Origin: Halobaculum saliterrae
GTDB lineage: Archaea; Halobacteriota; Halobacteria; Halobacteriales; Haloferacaceae
DNA: 39,396 bases
Assembly: GCF_009831625.1 (NCBI RefSeq)
Contig: NZ_WUUS01000016.1
Coordinates: 1-39,396, forward strand
Direction of reading: 5' to 3'
Shown: one piece after another, positions 7,430-16,752 of the stretch
How the letters are laid out: each line of letters starts with the position of its first letter
Numbering within the stretch: position 1 is the stretch's first letter
Translations under genes and position numbers: made by a program
The notes under the pieces: model-generated
Seen by the model: the letters and a program-made list of their open reading frames with translations, nothing else
What the model was told of the DNA's origin: nothing
Database searches by the model: none

Positions 7430-8647
7430 ATGGACATCAGCACCGAACGCGGCGTCACACCAACTGAAGAGGGTCGGTCCGGCGGATTGGCAGCCGGGAC
7501 GAACGTTCTCGGGGCCGACGGGAGTTCTCCAGTTGAACAACTCGTGCGGGGGGACCGGATCTACGCAATGGAGCCCCTCAGTCGGACGGTGAAACTGAAG
7601 CGTGTCGTCGACGTGGACCGTATCGAACCAGCCGCGGCGGTCGACATCGACGCACAACGAGCCCGCCTCCGCCTCGCACCGGGGCAGTACGTTCCGTTCG
7701 TGACTGACGACATCGACCTAGTTCGCTACCAACGGGCAAACCGACTGAACGAGCGGCATCGCTATCGGTTCATCTCCGAATGGGACCCTCTCGGGAGTCC
7801 CCGGACGGAGGTCGTCGACCTCACCGACCACGCGACAGAGTACGAGATCGTCGCGGAGTACAATGGGTCACACGGGCATTCGTTCCGAGCGGCACTCCCA
7901 GCAGGGTGTGAGCCGAAACGGCGACACAAACAGGTCGGGTACGCGTTCGATCCCGCGACTTTCGACGTCTACCGGGAAGCGATCGATGCGGAATCGACCG
8001 CGCTCGGGATCCGAACGGGAGCAAAGGAACGGCCACGACCGTACCGGTTTGCGGGCGATGATTTCATCCAACTGCTCGGCTGGTTCGTCACCGAAGGGTC
8101 TATCTACACCGGATCGGACCGGAACAGTGCCTCGGTCAAAATCGCTCAGGAGACACCGCGGTACCGCGACACGATCAGACGCCTCCTCGATCGGCTCGGA
8201 ATCGCCTATCGGGAGGACGATCGGTCGTTCAGAATCGGCTCGAACTGCTACGGTCAGATCTTCTCGCGGCTGTGTGGGTCGGACAGTCGCTCCAAGCGGC
8301 TCCCATCGCTCGTGTGGGACTGTTCATCCGCACAGAAGCGCCTCCTGCTGGAGACGCTGCTTGCCGGTGACGGGAACGAGAAACGCACCTACTACACAGT
8401 CAGTAACCGGCTCGCGGGCCAAGTGCTCCGACTGTGTGTTGAAACAGGAGTCACGCCGGCGTACCACAGCCGCGATGACTGGCGGGTGTACTGTCGTCAC
8501 GTGCCGAGTGGATTCAACACGTCGACCCACTGTTCATGGGTCGATGCGACGCAGCCATACTATCGGATCGTGCTCGAAGACTATCCGCTGTTTCTCGCCG
8601 GACGGAATGGGACATTCCAGTGGCTCACTGCAGCCGCCATCGCATAG
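7430..8647 (+). CDS. Free-standing intein-like protein: Hint remnants around a LAGLIDADG homing endonuclease
   Basis: 405 residues. The N-terminus matches intein block A and the Hint fold (residues 20-45, LAAGTNVLGADGSSPVEQLV then RGDRIYAME), but the position of the splicing Cys1 is Gly19. Two dodecapeptides of a LAGLIDADG endonuclease follow: LLGWFVTEG at 215-223 and LLLETLLAGDGN near 305-316, each with the acidic catalytic residue (Glu in the first, Asp in the second). The C-terminus has the block F-like FLAGRNGTFQW, but no terminal His-Asn and no extein residue. It is therefore an intein architecture that cannot splice by the standard route and is translated as its own gene with ATG and stop. 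It could be a stand-alone homing nuclease, possibly domesticated by the element. Confidence 0.75.
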   Translation: MDISTERGVTPTEEGRSGGLAAGTNVLGADGSSPVEQLVRGDRIYAMEPLSRTVKLKRVVDVDRIEPAAAVDIDAQRARLRLAPGQYVPFVTDDIDLVRYQRANRLNERHRYRFISEWDPLGSPRTEVVDLTDHATEYEIVAEYNGSHGHSFRAALPAGCEPKRRHKQVGYAFDPATFDVYREAIDAESTALGIRTGAKERPRPYRFAGDDFIQLLGWFVTEGSIYTGSDRNSASVKIAQETPRYRDTIRRLLDRLGIAYREDDRSFRIGSNCYGQIFSRLCGSDSRSKRLPSLVWDCSSAQKRLLLETLLAGDGNEKRTYYTVSNRLAGQVLRLCVETGVTPAYHSRDDWRVYCRHVPSGFNTSTHCSWVDATQPYYRIVLEDYPLFLAGRNGTFQWLTAAAIA

Positions 8648-8687
8648 CGGCTGTTGAGCCACGCAGCAGGTGTGAACCGAGATTCGA

Positions 8688-8918
8688 TTAGCTGTCTTGC
8701 AACGGATACCGAGTCAAGATTGTTTCACAAGAACAGCACTCCTCGATCAGCGAGTCGTGTTCTGGCTCGACAGAGAGACGGACAGTTGACCGCTGATGCG
8801 TACAGGTTCGAACGCGTCCGTACTCGAGAGGATCAGTAGTTGCTGTTTGCTTGGAAACGATACGCCACAGCTGAGTGTGAAGCTGCTTCAGATGCACCTC
8901 ACCCATCAGGGTGGTCAC
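8688..8918 (-). CDS. Possible small zinc-finger protein after the primase-like gene
   Basis: Up to 76 residues. The C-terminal half holds a CTH ... CCSC arrangement (VRTCTHQRSTVRLSVEP, then LIEECCSCETILTR) similar to small Cx(H)...CxxC zinc fingers often seen beside replication and conjugation genes of haloarchaeal elements. It begins 18 bases downstream of the primase-like gene stop on the same strand, so it could be the last gene of that operon. The N-terminal part is less convincing, and the true start may be an internal GTG. It could still be a chance open frame. Confidence 0.4.
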   Translation of the reverse strand: MTTLMGEVHLKQLHTQLWRIVSKQTATTDPLEYGRVRTCTHQRSTVRLSVEPEHDSLIEECCSCETILTRYPLQDS

Positions 8919-8936
8919 AAACAGCCCATGCGGGCA

Positions 8937-10157
8937 TCACCGCCACCACAGGAGCCGATCAACGAATCCACGTTCTCTCTCTGCGTTGAGTTCGGCTTCT
9001 GCTGTTTTACGCCGCGCTCGCTCTGTATCGAGCTGCTGTTGGAGCCGTTCATTCTCACGCTCGAGTGCATCCAATTCCGTTCGAAGCTTCGACAAAGCCG
9101 GAACTGACACAGAACCCTGGTCAGCAGAATTGCTATCGGTCTCTACGGGTGCTGTCTCAGTAGTAGAGGTGTGAGACTCCGCTTGATCCTCTTCCGTCTC
9201 AAACAACGTCCACGACGTGTCCGATGAGCGCTCGTAGAAGTCGTCTGTCCCGGTGATTGCCCGCTCGATCGTACGTTCACCGTATGTCGCGCCGTCGCTG
9301 AAGTGAACCTCGTCCCACTTCGGGCGGAGTAGGCCTGACTGGCGAAACAGACGGTCAATCTGGGTAGCATCACCGGCCGTCCAGAACGCAAGCAGTGAAC
9401 ACAACGCCATATCTGCCTCCGAGTGACTTTCGTACCCTGCCGTCGAGCCACGCCAGAGGCGGTCGAATTTCTCGCCATTCGTCGCCTGCTGAGCATGCTC
9501 CAGCAGTTCATCGTCCGCGAGGTCGTTTCCGGGTCCATCTCTAGTATGATCGAGAGACGTCTGCTCCGCCTGTGGCGATGACTCTGACTCGGAGGGATGT
9601 GGACTCTCGTCGAGTGTGAGATACTCCGCATGGATCGCCGTGAGCGCATCCGGCCTGACGCATGCAGTCATCGGCGTCTCCGCCAGCTGGTCGCCGGTGA
9701 CAGTGAAGAATCGTGCTGTGTCATAGAGTTCGATCGATCCTCGTCGGTTGCGGCCGTTGGGAAGCTCTCCGCGAACGATCACGTGAACGCCTGTTCCAGA
9801 GGGACTGACCTCTGTGAATGACGCGAGATCGGAGACGATAGCAGTAGCATCCCCAGTAAGGTCTCCCGTCTCAGGGTCTCGGCAATCATCCAGATCAACA
9901 CCGACGAGCGGGTCATCACTCGTGAAGACAAAGCCCAGTCCAGTTCCGGACTCGGCTGCATAGGCGCTGGCCGTCTCAAACGATCGCCATGTGTCCGGGT
10001 CGGTGCTTGAGGCGTATGAGCCGGTTTCCGGTTCGACTGGAATCTTCGTTTGCTTCCCGTTTCGATCTTCACTACGCCAGCAGACCCACTGCGGTCGCTC
10101 AACCATCGCCGAGGGGAGATCACTGGCTGTGGGAAGTGCTGAATCAGTCATCGGCAT
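8937..10157 (-). CDS. Primase-polymerase-like replication protein (NrS-1 polymerase type)
   Basis: 406 residues. The N-terminal part matches the primase-polymerase-like domain found in phage and plasmid replication proteins: PQWVCWRSEDRNGKQTKIPV, the metal-binding acidic motif VGVDLDDCRD near residue 80, SPSGTGVHVIVRG, and IELYDTARFFTVTGDQ. A middle region (about 220-310) with FDRLWRG, EADMALCSLLAFW and FRQSGLLRPKWDE is the helical domain that accompanies such proteins. Residues about 345-400 form a coiled coil (LDALERENERLQQQLDTERA) ending in a short aromatic tail. No helicase motifs are present. The start overlaps the end of virB4 by 14 bases, so both are translated from one message. The likely role is priming of element DNA after transfer or at replication. 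Confidence 0.75.
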   Translation of the reverse strand: MPMTDSALPTASDLPSAMVERPQWVCWRSEDRNGKQTKIPVEPETGSYASSTDPDTWRSFETASAYAAESGTGLGFVFTSDDPLVGVDLDDCRDPETGDLTGDATAIVSDLASFTEVSPSGTGVHVIVRGELPNGRNRRGSIELYDTARFFTVTGDQLAETPMTACVRPDALTAIHAEYLTLDESPHPSESESSPQAEQTSLDHTRDGPGNDLADDELLEHAQQATNGEKFDRLWRGSTAGYESHSEADMALCSLLAFWTAGDATQIDRLFRQSGLLRPKWDEVHFSDGATYGERTIERAITGTDDFYERSSDTSWTLFETEEDQAESHTSTTETAPVETDSNSADQGSVSVPALSKLRTELDALERENERLQQQLDTERARRKTAEAELNAERERGFVDRLLWWR

Positions 10158-12219
10158 GGGCGGGAGTCGACTCGTCAGTGAGTGGGGCTGTCTCCTCGTG
10201 GGGATCGTGCTCGATCACAGCGTGCTCGCGCGGGAGCGCGTGGACTTCCATGCCGCGCCACTCGCCGTCGACGCCAAGCAGCGCCTGCGAGTATCCCGAC
10301 TCCTCATCTCCAGGTGTCGCCGTCTGAACGAATCGCATCTGTGGATGGTTCAAGCCGAATTCGTCGGCCCACGCAGCGTCCATCCCATCGAGTTTGTGGA
10401 ACTGCTTGATCGCACACTGATCAAGGATCATCTCTGCCGTATCGTGTTCGAAGAACTCGTCGACAGTCTGTGTCACCAAACGAATGGAGAGGTCGTGGTG
10501 TCGGTGGTGTCGGAAGATCGTCTCCAAGTATGAGAGCGTCGCAGCGTCTTTCATCAGATACCGCGCCTCGTCGATGACGAACACGACTTCCTTGTCCGTC
10601 TCTTTCGCTCGCTCGTAGACGAGCGTGATGAGCAACTCCATCAGGAGGCTCGTGTGGCCACCGACTTGTCCGCCCTGCTCAGCCAAGTCGAGATACACGA
10701 GTGACTCATCGCGAATGTCGAACTCGCTATTGCGGCCAAGTTGTTCGAACTGTCCGTCTTCGGCGAAGGGCCGGAGTTGATCGAGAAGCCACACGGCATC
10801 ATCGCTGATCTTCTCAGCTTCCGCGGCGGTTCGAACAATGTACTCACCCGGTGACTCGGACATCGCCGCGAGAATATCAAGCATATCTCGGACTGTCGGG
10901 CTCTCCCGATCATGGGTCGCCACATCCTCGGTAATCCCCTGTTGTTCGTAGGCCTCCCCGAGCGCCATCTCCAGTGTGGTCCGCCGATCTCCTAATTCGA
11001 CGCCGCGAGTCGCAAAGACGTTCGTGAAGAATGAGAGCGCTCGTTCTTGTCGTTCCTTCAGTGGACTCGCATCGTCACCGCGGGCGTTGAGCACATGCTC
11101 GGGAGTCGGTTTGATCTCGAGCGGGTTGAGACCGAGCGTTCCACCCACGGTGATCCGCTGGCCACCGAGCGCATCATTGACACCAGCCCAGTTGTTGAGC
11201 GGTTCGAGAATAATCCCGATTCGATCATCTGACTGCTCCAAGCTCCGGATGAAGTTCTGCTTCGCTCCGTAGGACTTCCCGGATCCAGGGTCACCGACGG
11301 TGAACATTGCATACCCGTCTTCGCGAGCAAACGGGTCCACAACTAGGGGACTGCGCGTATCTTTGTGGATTCCGAACTCGACGCCGCCTTCTTCGAGCAT
11401 TGTCGGCGAGTGCGGTGACGCGAGTAATGCGCCTACGGCGCCACCAAGGGCGATCGACTCTCGACCCATGGCGTCGCCGCCGATCGGCGCCGCCGACCGG
11501 AGCGCTTGGTCTTGGAGACAGATCGCCGTCGCTGGTTCGAGACGTGCCGGCGGCTCCCGGAGTGTCGATCGAACGGTAGTCACGGCTTCCGAAAGCTCCG
11601 AGCGCGTGTCTGCACGCACCGTAATGTACAACGACTGTTCGAACACCCGTTGGCCATTCTCGACGGCTTTGTACGTCGCTGTGGCCGCAGCTGCGCGGTC
11701 GTTGAGATACGACTCACGGACACTTCGTTCGAGGTCAGCATCCGCTTGGAGGTCATCTGCAGTCGCCTGCAACCGATCGCGAGCCCGCGCTTGCGGTATC
11801 GGATCGAGGTGTGCCGTCACATCGAACGACACGTCGGTCAGTTCGAACAGCCCGCTGAGATACCCATCTGTAGGATGATCCGGATATGCCGCGATAGTGA
11901 GTGTCTGTGTCCACTGTGTTCCAACCTTCGCCGCCCGAGACTCCCATTCAATCGCATCGGGAGCGATCGCGGTTCGATGCCGTTCAGCCACGGCATCAAG
12001 CGCTGCTTGTTCTTCGCGCCCAGCTGTAACGGTCTCTTCAGCGAGGAGGTCGCCGAATGTGGTGTCATCTGCGCGGGCAACTCGCCACTGTCGAATGCGA
12101 GCGATGACGATGAGAATCGCGACACTACCGATGCCATAGACGAACACGCCTGCACCCGACACTGGGTCGGGTGCTGCATCCAGCACTGCTGCCAGTAGTG
12201 CGTTGATGGCTTGCATCAT
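10144..12219 (-). CDS. virB4: VirB4-family conjugation ATPase
   Basis: 691 residues. One N-terminal membrane segment (residues 22-42, GAGVFVYGIGSVAILIVIAR) is followed by the VirB4/TraC N-terminal region and then the motor domain: Walker A GDPGSGKS at 309-316, Walker B VVFVIDEARYL with Asp550-Glu551, and the late motif RLVTQTVDEF. VirB4 proteins energise pilus or channel assembly in type IV secretion systems; haloarchaeal elements carry reduced sets with VirB4 and a coupling protein. The start is ATGATG at 12214-12219, overlapping the stop of an upstream remnant frame as ATGA. The frame is intact. Translation is coupled to the primase-like gene downstream. Confidence 0.85.
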   Translation of the reverse strand: MMQAINALLAAVLDAAPDPVSGAGVFVYGIGSVAILIVIARIRQWRVARADDTTFGDLLAEETVTAGREEQAALDAVAERHRTAIAPDAIEWESRAAKVGTQWTQTLTIAAYPDHPTDGYLSGLFELTDVSFDVTAHLDPIPQARARDRLQATADDLQADADLERSVRESYLNDRAAAATATYKAVENGQRVFEQSLYITVRADTRSELSEAVTTVRSTLREPPARLEPATAICLQDQALRSAAPIGGDAMGRESIALGGAVGALLASPHSPTMLEEGGVEFGIHKDTRSPLVVDPFAREDGYAMFTVGDPGSGKSYGAKQNFIRSLEQSDDRIGIILEPLNNWAGVNDALGGQRITVGGTLGLNPLEIKPTPEHVLNARGDDASPLKERQERALSFFTNVFATRGVELGDRRTTLEMALGEAYEQQGITEDVATHDRESPTVRDMLDILAAMSESPGEYIVRTAAEAEKISDDAVWLLDQLRPFAEDGQFEQLGRNSEFDIRDESLVYLDLAEQGGQVGGHTSLLMELLITLVYERAKETDKEVVFVIDEARYLMKDAATLSYLETIFRHHRHHDLSIRLVTQTVDEFFEHDTAEMILDQCAIKQFHKLDGMDAAWADEFGLNHPQMRFVQTATPGDEESGYSQALLGVDGEWRGMEVHALPREHAVIEHDPHEETAPLTDESTPAHADD

Positions 12220-12488
12220 GTCTCCTCCCGTCGGGTAGCGGTCCCAGTCGCAGGCTCACGAGCAAGTAATCGCTGTGTATCGTCGTATTCGGTCCCGTTC
12301 CAGAACGTCGCAGTCAACACGAACAGCTCCAGTGTCGACAGACGCCGCGACTCCCAGTCGTCGACGTGTTCGATGAACTCTGATTCAACGGTGTGAAGTC
12401 GCTCTCGGAGTCGCTCATACAGTGCTTGGCGACGGGTTGCATCCGTCGGTGTCGACCGACGAGGACGACCCCGTCGACTGTATCGGCG
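12216..12488 (-). pseudogene. Remnant reading frame just upstream of virB4
   Basis: A frame of 90 codons without a start reads RRSTPTDATRRQALYERLRE, then VESEFIEHVDDWESRRLS and TLELFVLTATFWNGTEYDD, and stops at TGA inside the virB4 start (ATGA). It has protein-like composition, while the alternative frame over the same DNA, the tail of the alpha/beta hydrolase, is Ser/Arg/Cys-rich and unnatural. It is bounded upstream by TAA at 12489-12491. It is likely the C-terminal part of a small gene that normally precedes virB4, cut when hydrolase DNA was joined to it. The position of the join, about 12450, is estimated. Confidence 0.5.
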
Positions 12489-12982
12489 TTATTTCCGGCG
12501 TACCGACACGCCATCGCGCCGCCAAGCGAGTGACCGCCGACTACCCAGCGGGAGACCTGCGATTCACCGTCGATAACCGCGTCTGCTCGCCCCTGGGAGA
12601 AGACCGCGAGGTTCATGCGCATCTTCGGGATCACGACTGTGACGTTCGCGCGTTCGGCGATTCGAGCCGCAGTCGGAAGATACGCGTCAGGTGCAACTCG
12701 TCCGCCGGGGTAGAAGATGAGTCCCAGACGTTCGACGTCGGGGTCGGCGTCCGACACGACGTACCCACCGTAGGCTTCGGTCACGGTGACGTTCGTATCC
12801 GCTCGAACGGACTGTTGAACGTCTGCAGGTGCGTGGTGAGCGAAGACGCCGAAGTAGGCATAGAACCCAACACTGCACAGGATAGCGATAATGGCGACAA
12901 CTGAGAGGGCACGGATAGCGACACGCCGCAGTGACCGCTCTGCGACCCACTGGCGGACGTCGTTGTGAGACGGGGCGTTCAC
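12314..12982 (-). pseudogene. Alpha/beta hydrolase, C-terminally truncated by a junction
   Basis: The frame begins at GTG 12982 or ATG 13000. It has an N-terminal membrane anchor (ALSVVAIIAILCSVGFYAYF), then a secreted-side alpha/beta hydrolase domain with GLIFYPGGRV (oxyanion region), VTVVIPKMRMNLAVF and the nucleophile elbow WVVGGHSLGGAMACRYA (Ser in GHSLG). After DTVDGVVLVGR the sequence turns into Arg/Ser/Cys-rich residues that belong to another frame. The catalytic Asp and His expected in the last 80-100 residues are absent, so the enzyme should be inactive. It fits a hydrolase of the dienelactone-hydrolase type (Abhydrolase_5), broken by recombination. Confidence 0.6.
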
Positions 12983-13239
12983 ACCATGGGGCCACACCAA
13001 GCCACAGTATCAGTGTATTGTCCCTCGGAGAGTGAGAAGATGAAACACTAGAATTTACCTCATCTGCAGTCGGAATTTCCAGCCCGCAGACAACAGCAGT
13101 CCTTGTACACCATCACACACCGTTTGATGGCGTGAGTACTTCGCTCGGGGTTGGAACCTCTCGGTATGACCCAAGGCTCGCTCCGACAGCGGCCAGTGGC
13201 ATCGACGAGCGGACACCCAGCACAGCCCACACGACCGCA

Positions 13240-16200
13240 ATGAGCGAGCGTCGGTTTCTCCAGATCACGCCGAGTCCGGAGCCGCTTCCTGCCGACCGGA
13301 TCACCGACCAGTTCGAGCAACTGCATCGCGCACTCGGCGATCACGTCGTCGAGGTCTGTCTCGCCACCGACGGGGCTGAGCTCACGTACGTCCTCGGGAC
13401 CGACGCGACCGCATTTGATTCTCTCCACCGTGTCACGAGTCGACTCTTCCCCGACAGCTACGCGCTGACACCCATCGATGCGGACGCCGAACCACTCGAG
13501 ACACAGCTCAACGACCCCACAGTCATCGCTGAACTCCACGGCGTCGGCGAGCGCCGTGACGACTGGCAAACGCGCCTCCGACCGCCCTCCTACTCTGATG
13601 CACCCGAGCAACACGATACGGCTCGTGTCGAGGACGCCCCAGGGCTTCCGCTCACATCGATCGCAGCCGGGCTCACAGCGAGTGACGTGCCCGCAGCCTA
13701 CCAAGCACTCCTCGAGCCGAAGCCTGACTGGAGCGGCGAAGCCGAATATCGCGTCCACCGCCTCGATCACGCCCGAGACACCGTCGGACAGCGGCTGGTA
13801 GGATCGATCCTCCCACCAACTGAAAACGACGACGAGGATCGCCATGCACCGCTGCGTTCGGCCCATCGCCGCGGTGACACGGGCAGTATACCGGGCACGC
13901 GGATCGATGCGATCCTCGCGAAGTCGGCGCGCAACTGCTACACGGTGAACGCCCGCCTCCTTGCGAGTGGTCCGACCGCCGACGCGATCGTCGATGACCT
14001 CGCTGCAACCTTCACAGCCGTCGGCGGCGCGTTCTATGACCTGCGCCCCGTTGTTCACGACGAAGCGCCACAGGAACTCACCACGGCCGTCTCACAGCGG
14101 ATCATGCGACAGCCGTCGATCACTAGACGGCTTGGCCACCACATGCCATTGGTGAGCAACCGTTCACCGGCGATCGTCGCCGACTCGACGACCGTCCCCC
14201 ATTTCGCGCTGCTTGATGGGGCGACCCTCACGGAGACCAGTCAACGTGCCCTTCGCGCGCTGCCGAGTGAGCGAACTGGGTTGTCCCCACCATCGGCGGA
14301 GGCACTCACACAGTATGATCACGGCCTCGAGATCGGCAAGCCCCGCCGTCGCGACGGGACAGCCGACCAGTCGACGGTTGCGCTCCCGCCGTCACTTCAA
14401 CCGCTGCATACGGCGTGGTTCGGGAAGACTGGTTCCGGGAAATCGACGGCACTCACGAGGGCGATCACGGCGAATCAGAAGGCGACAGATGGTGCAGATA
14501 TCTGTATTCTCCCGAAGGGCGACGACATGGCGAGCACGTTGCTTCGGACCCAGTATGCTGAACACGGGCACTTGGAGAACGTCTACTACTTCGACTGTAG
14601 CGATACCCTTCCCGCGCTGTCGATGTTCGATATCCGCGCCGACCTGGACGCAGGTATCCCGCGGACGACGGCTGTGCAGGACGTGACTGACCACTATATC
14701 GAGCTACTGCGGGCGGTCACAGGCGCGGAGTCATTCGACAGCGCGGTCCGTTCACCGGACGTGATCCGGTATCTTGTGAAGGCATTATTCGATCACGAGT
14801 ACGGCGCGGACGCGTTCGCCCACCGCGATCTCGAACGTGTCGTCCATCAGTTCCGGCGCGAGGGCGAGCCACCGCTCGTCAGTGACGATGACCTCCGTGG
14901 GATGCTCGTGGGCGTTACCGAAAACGACCCCCAAGCGTTCGACCACATCATGCAGGGCGTCGCCAACCGGATCGAAAAGGTCCCGCTCGATGATCGCCTC
15001 GCTCGCGTGTTCAATCACGTCGACGGTGCGGAGACGCCAACGTTCGACCTCGCGAGCGTCCTTGATGAAGACGCGTTGGTGATCCTCGATACGGGTGGCC
15101 TTCGCGCTAAGAGCCAGCAGTCGCTTGCGCTCGTTCTCCTGTCGAACCTCTGGACGGCACTGCGCCAACGGAGTCGCCGTCGCGACGAGACAGCAAGCGA
15201 GGGAGATGCAGATCTCCCCTTGGTCAACCTCTATCTCGAAGAGGCGGCCGACCTCGCGGTCTCGGATCTACTGAGCGATTTGCTGGCACAATCACGCTCG
15301 TTCAGGCTGGGTATCACGCTCGCAATGCAGTTCCCCGGGCAACTCCGAGAAGCGGATCCGGAGGCCTACAGCGAGCTCATGAACAACGTCTCCACGCTCG
15401 TGACGGGCAACGTCGCCCTCGATACGCGTCTCCAACAGCGGCTTGCGACCGACGATACTCCGGCCGAAGAGGTTGGCACGCGACTGCGAGCGCTCTCTCG
15501 TGGTGAATGGCTTATCACGCTTCCTGCGCCGTTCGGGGAACCAGAGCCACAGCCGTTCGTCGTCGAGTCACTGCCGTTGCCTGCGGGCCATCCAGAAGCG
15601 GCCAATGCCTTCTCAGATGCACGGGTGGCCGGCTTTCAGGTAGAACACGCGGCGGCTATCGAACGGACGCGCCAGCAGGCAGGCCTCTCACTCGCCGACG
15701 CCGGAACGGCGGATGCGGCGGTGCCAGAGTCGAACTCGTCGCTTGGGGTGGATCAGCCGGCGGTGCAGGTTGACTCTGCACTCCCGACGAGCGAGCGACT
15801 GCCCGTGGAAGTGACCTATCACCGCGAGGCACACGCGATCGCGTGTGACTCCTGTGGTGCCCGGTATGAGCCGACGATCGGCGGGATCTCCCGTTGTGTG
15901 GGGTGTTGTGGCGACATCGACGAACTGGACCGCGAGGAGATTCCGATCTGTGAGGTCCCACTCACGCTCTCAGAAGGCGAACGAAATGCGGTTGAGTGGA
16001 GTCACAGCCAGCTCCTGTTTCTGCAGGCGGTGTATGCAGCCCAACAGCGCCGGTTCGACCCGCTTGCGTATGACCTTCTCCACGATGGGATGGACGACAT
16101 CCAAGCCGACTGTGGACTCGAAGAGGATGCGGTGGAGGAATTGCTCGGAGCGGGGCTGCTTCGCCATGACGGCGACACGCCCCACACTCTGTATACGGTG

Positions 16201-16752
16201 ACGCCAGCGGGGCGCAGGCTGCTCAAAGAGCCCCATCGCGAGGGTGATGCCCATGGCCATGGCGCCGGCGACGTCGCCGAGTCCAGCCTCCATACGGTGT
16301 TGGTCGCGTTAGGTGCGCGATACATCGAAGCGGAGTATGTCGCATGCGAGGCATCCGCGGCGGTTGAAGCACGACGCTACTTCGACGTACCTGATGGCGA
16401 GGGGCGATATGATGCAGTCGGCCTGGATGACGAGGGTGAAGTAGTTGTCACGTTGGAAGCCGAGCGCGTCAACGGCGACGTGTACTCGGCCGTTCCAGAT
16501 GACTACGACAAGCTCGCAGCACCAGATCCGGAGGCGGCGATCTGGGTGACGGTGAGTGGGTCTGCAGCCCACGAAGTGTTACACGTCCTCAATCAGCCTG
16601 CCCACGGACCGGCGAGGGTGACCAAAGAGTACAGCGAGAACTCCCCGCCGAGTCAGTGGCGGATCGACGAACCGGGATTCACGGAACTCCAGACGGCATC
16701 GATGCTGGTTCGCGACCTCGATCTCACCACTGCAGACAGGCCACGCCGGTGA
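13240..16752 (+). CDS. VirD4/TraD-like conjugative coupling ATPase
   Basis: 1170 residues from ATG 13240 (MSERRFLQITPSPEPLP); an ATG 36 codons upstream is possible but gives an untypical leader. Walker A is FGKTGSGKST (residues 394-403), followed by ICILPKGDDMA; the Walker B-like acidic pair is Glu667-Glu668 in LVNLYLEEAADL, and LGITLAMQFPGQL is the sensor region. A C-terminal zinc ribbon (Cys869, Cys872, Cys886, Cys889) is followed by a winged-helix-like region (LYTVTPAGRRLL) and a tail domain. This matches the large haloarchaeal HerA/VirD4-type ATPases that accompany VirB4 in conjugative elements and move DNA to the channel. It diverges from the virB4 operon, with the control region near 13000-13239. 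No membrane segment is seen. Confidence 0.8.
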   Translation: MSERRFLQITPSPEPLPADRITDQFEQLHRALGDHVVEVCLATDGAELTYVLGTDATAFDSLHRVTSRLFPDSYALTPIDADAEPLETQLNDPTVIAELHGVGERRDDWQTRLRPPSYSDAPEQHDTARVEDAPGLPLTSIAAGLTASDVPAAYQALLEPKPDWSGEAEYRVHRLDHARDTVGQRLVGSILPPTENDDEDRHAPLRSAHRRGDTGSIPGTRIDAILAKSARNCYTVNARLLASGPTADAIVDDLAATFTAVGGAFYDLRPVVHDEAPQELTTAVSQRIMRQPSITRRLGHHMPLVSNRSPAIVADSTTVPHFALLDGATLTETSQRALRALPSERTGLSPPSAEALTQYDHGLEIGKPRRRDGTADQSTVALPPSLQPLHTAWFGKTGSGKSTALTRAITANQKATDGADICILPKGDDMASTLLRTQYAEHGHLENVYYFDCSDTLPALSMFDIRADLDAGIPRTTAVQDVTDHYIELLRAVTGAESFDSAVRSPDVIRYLVKALFDHEYGADAFAHRDLERVVHQFRREGEPPLVSDDDLRGMLVGVTENDPQAFDHIMQGVANRIEKVPLDDRLARVFNHVDGAETPTFDLASVLDEDALVILDTGGLRAKSQQSLALVLLSNLWTALRQRSRRRDETASEGDADLPLVNLYLEEAADLAVSDLLSDLLAQSRSFRLGITLAMQFPGQLREADPEAYSELMNNVSTLVTGNVALDTRLQQRLATDDTPAEEVGTRLRALSRGEWLITLPAPFGEPEPQPFVVESLPLPAGHPEAANAFSDARVAGFQVEHAAAIERTRQQAGLSLADAGTADAAVPESNSSLGVDQPAVQVDSALPTSERLPVEVTYHREAHAIACDSCGARYEPTIGGISRCVGCCGDIDELDREEIPICEVPLTLSEGERNAVEWSHSQLLFLQAVYAAQQRRFDPLAYDLLHDGMDDIQADCGLEEDAVEELLGAGLLRHDGDTPHTLYTVTPAGRRLLKEPHREGDAHGHGAGDVAESSLHTVLVALGARYIEAEYVACEASAAVEARRYFDVPDGEGRYDAVGLDDEGEVVVTLEAERVNGDVYSAVPDDYDKLAAPDPEAAIWVTVSGSAAHEVLHVLNQPAHGPARVTKEYSENSPPSQWRIDEPGFTELQTASMLVRDLDLTTADRPRR

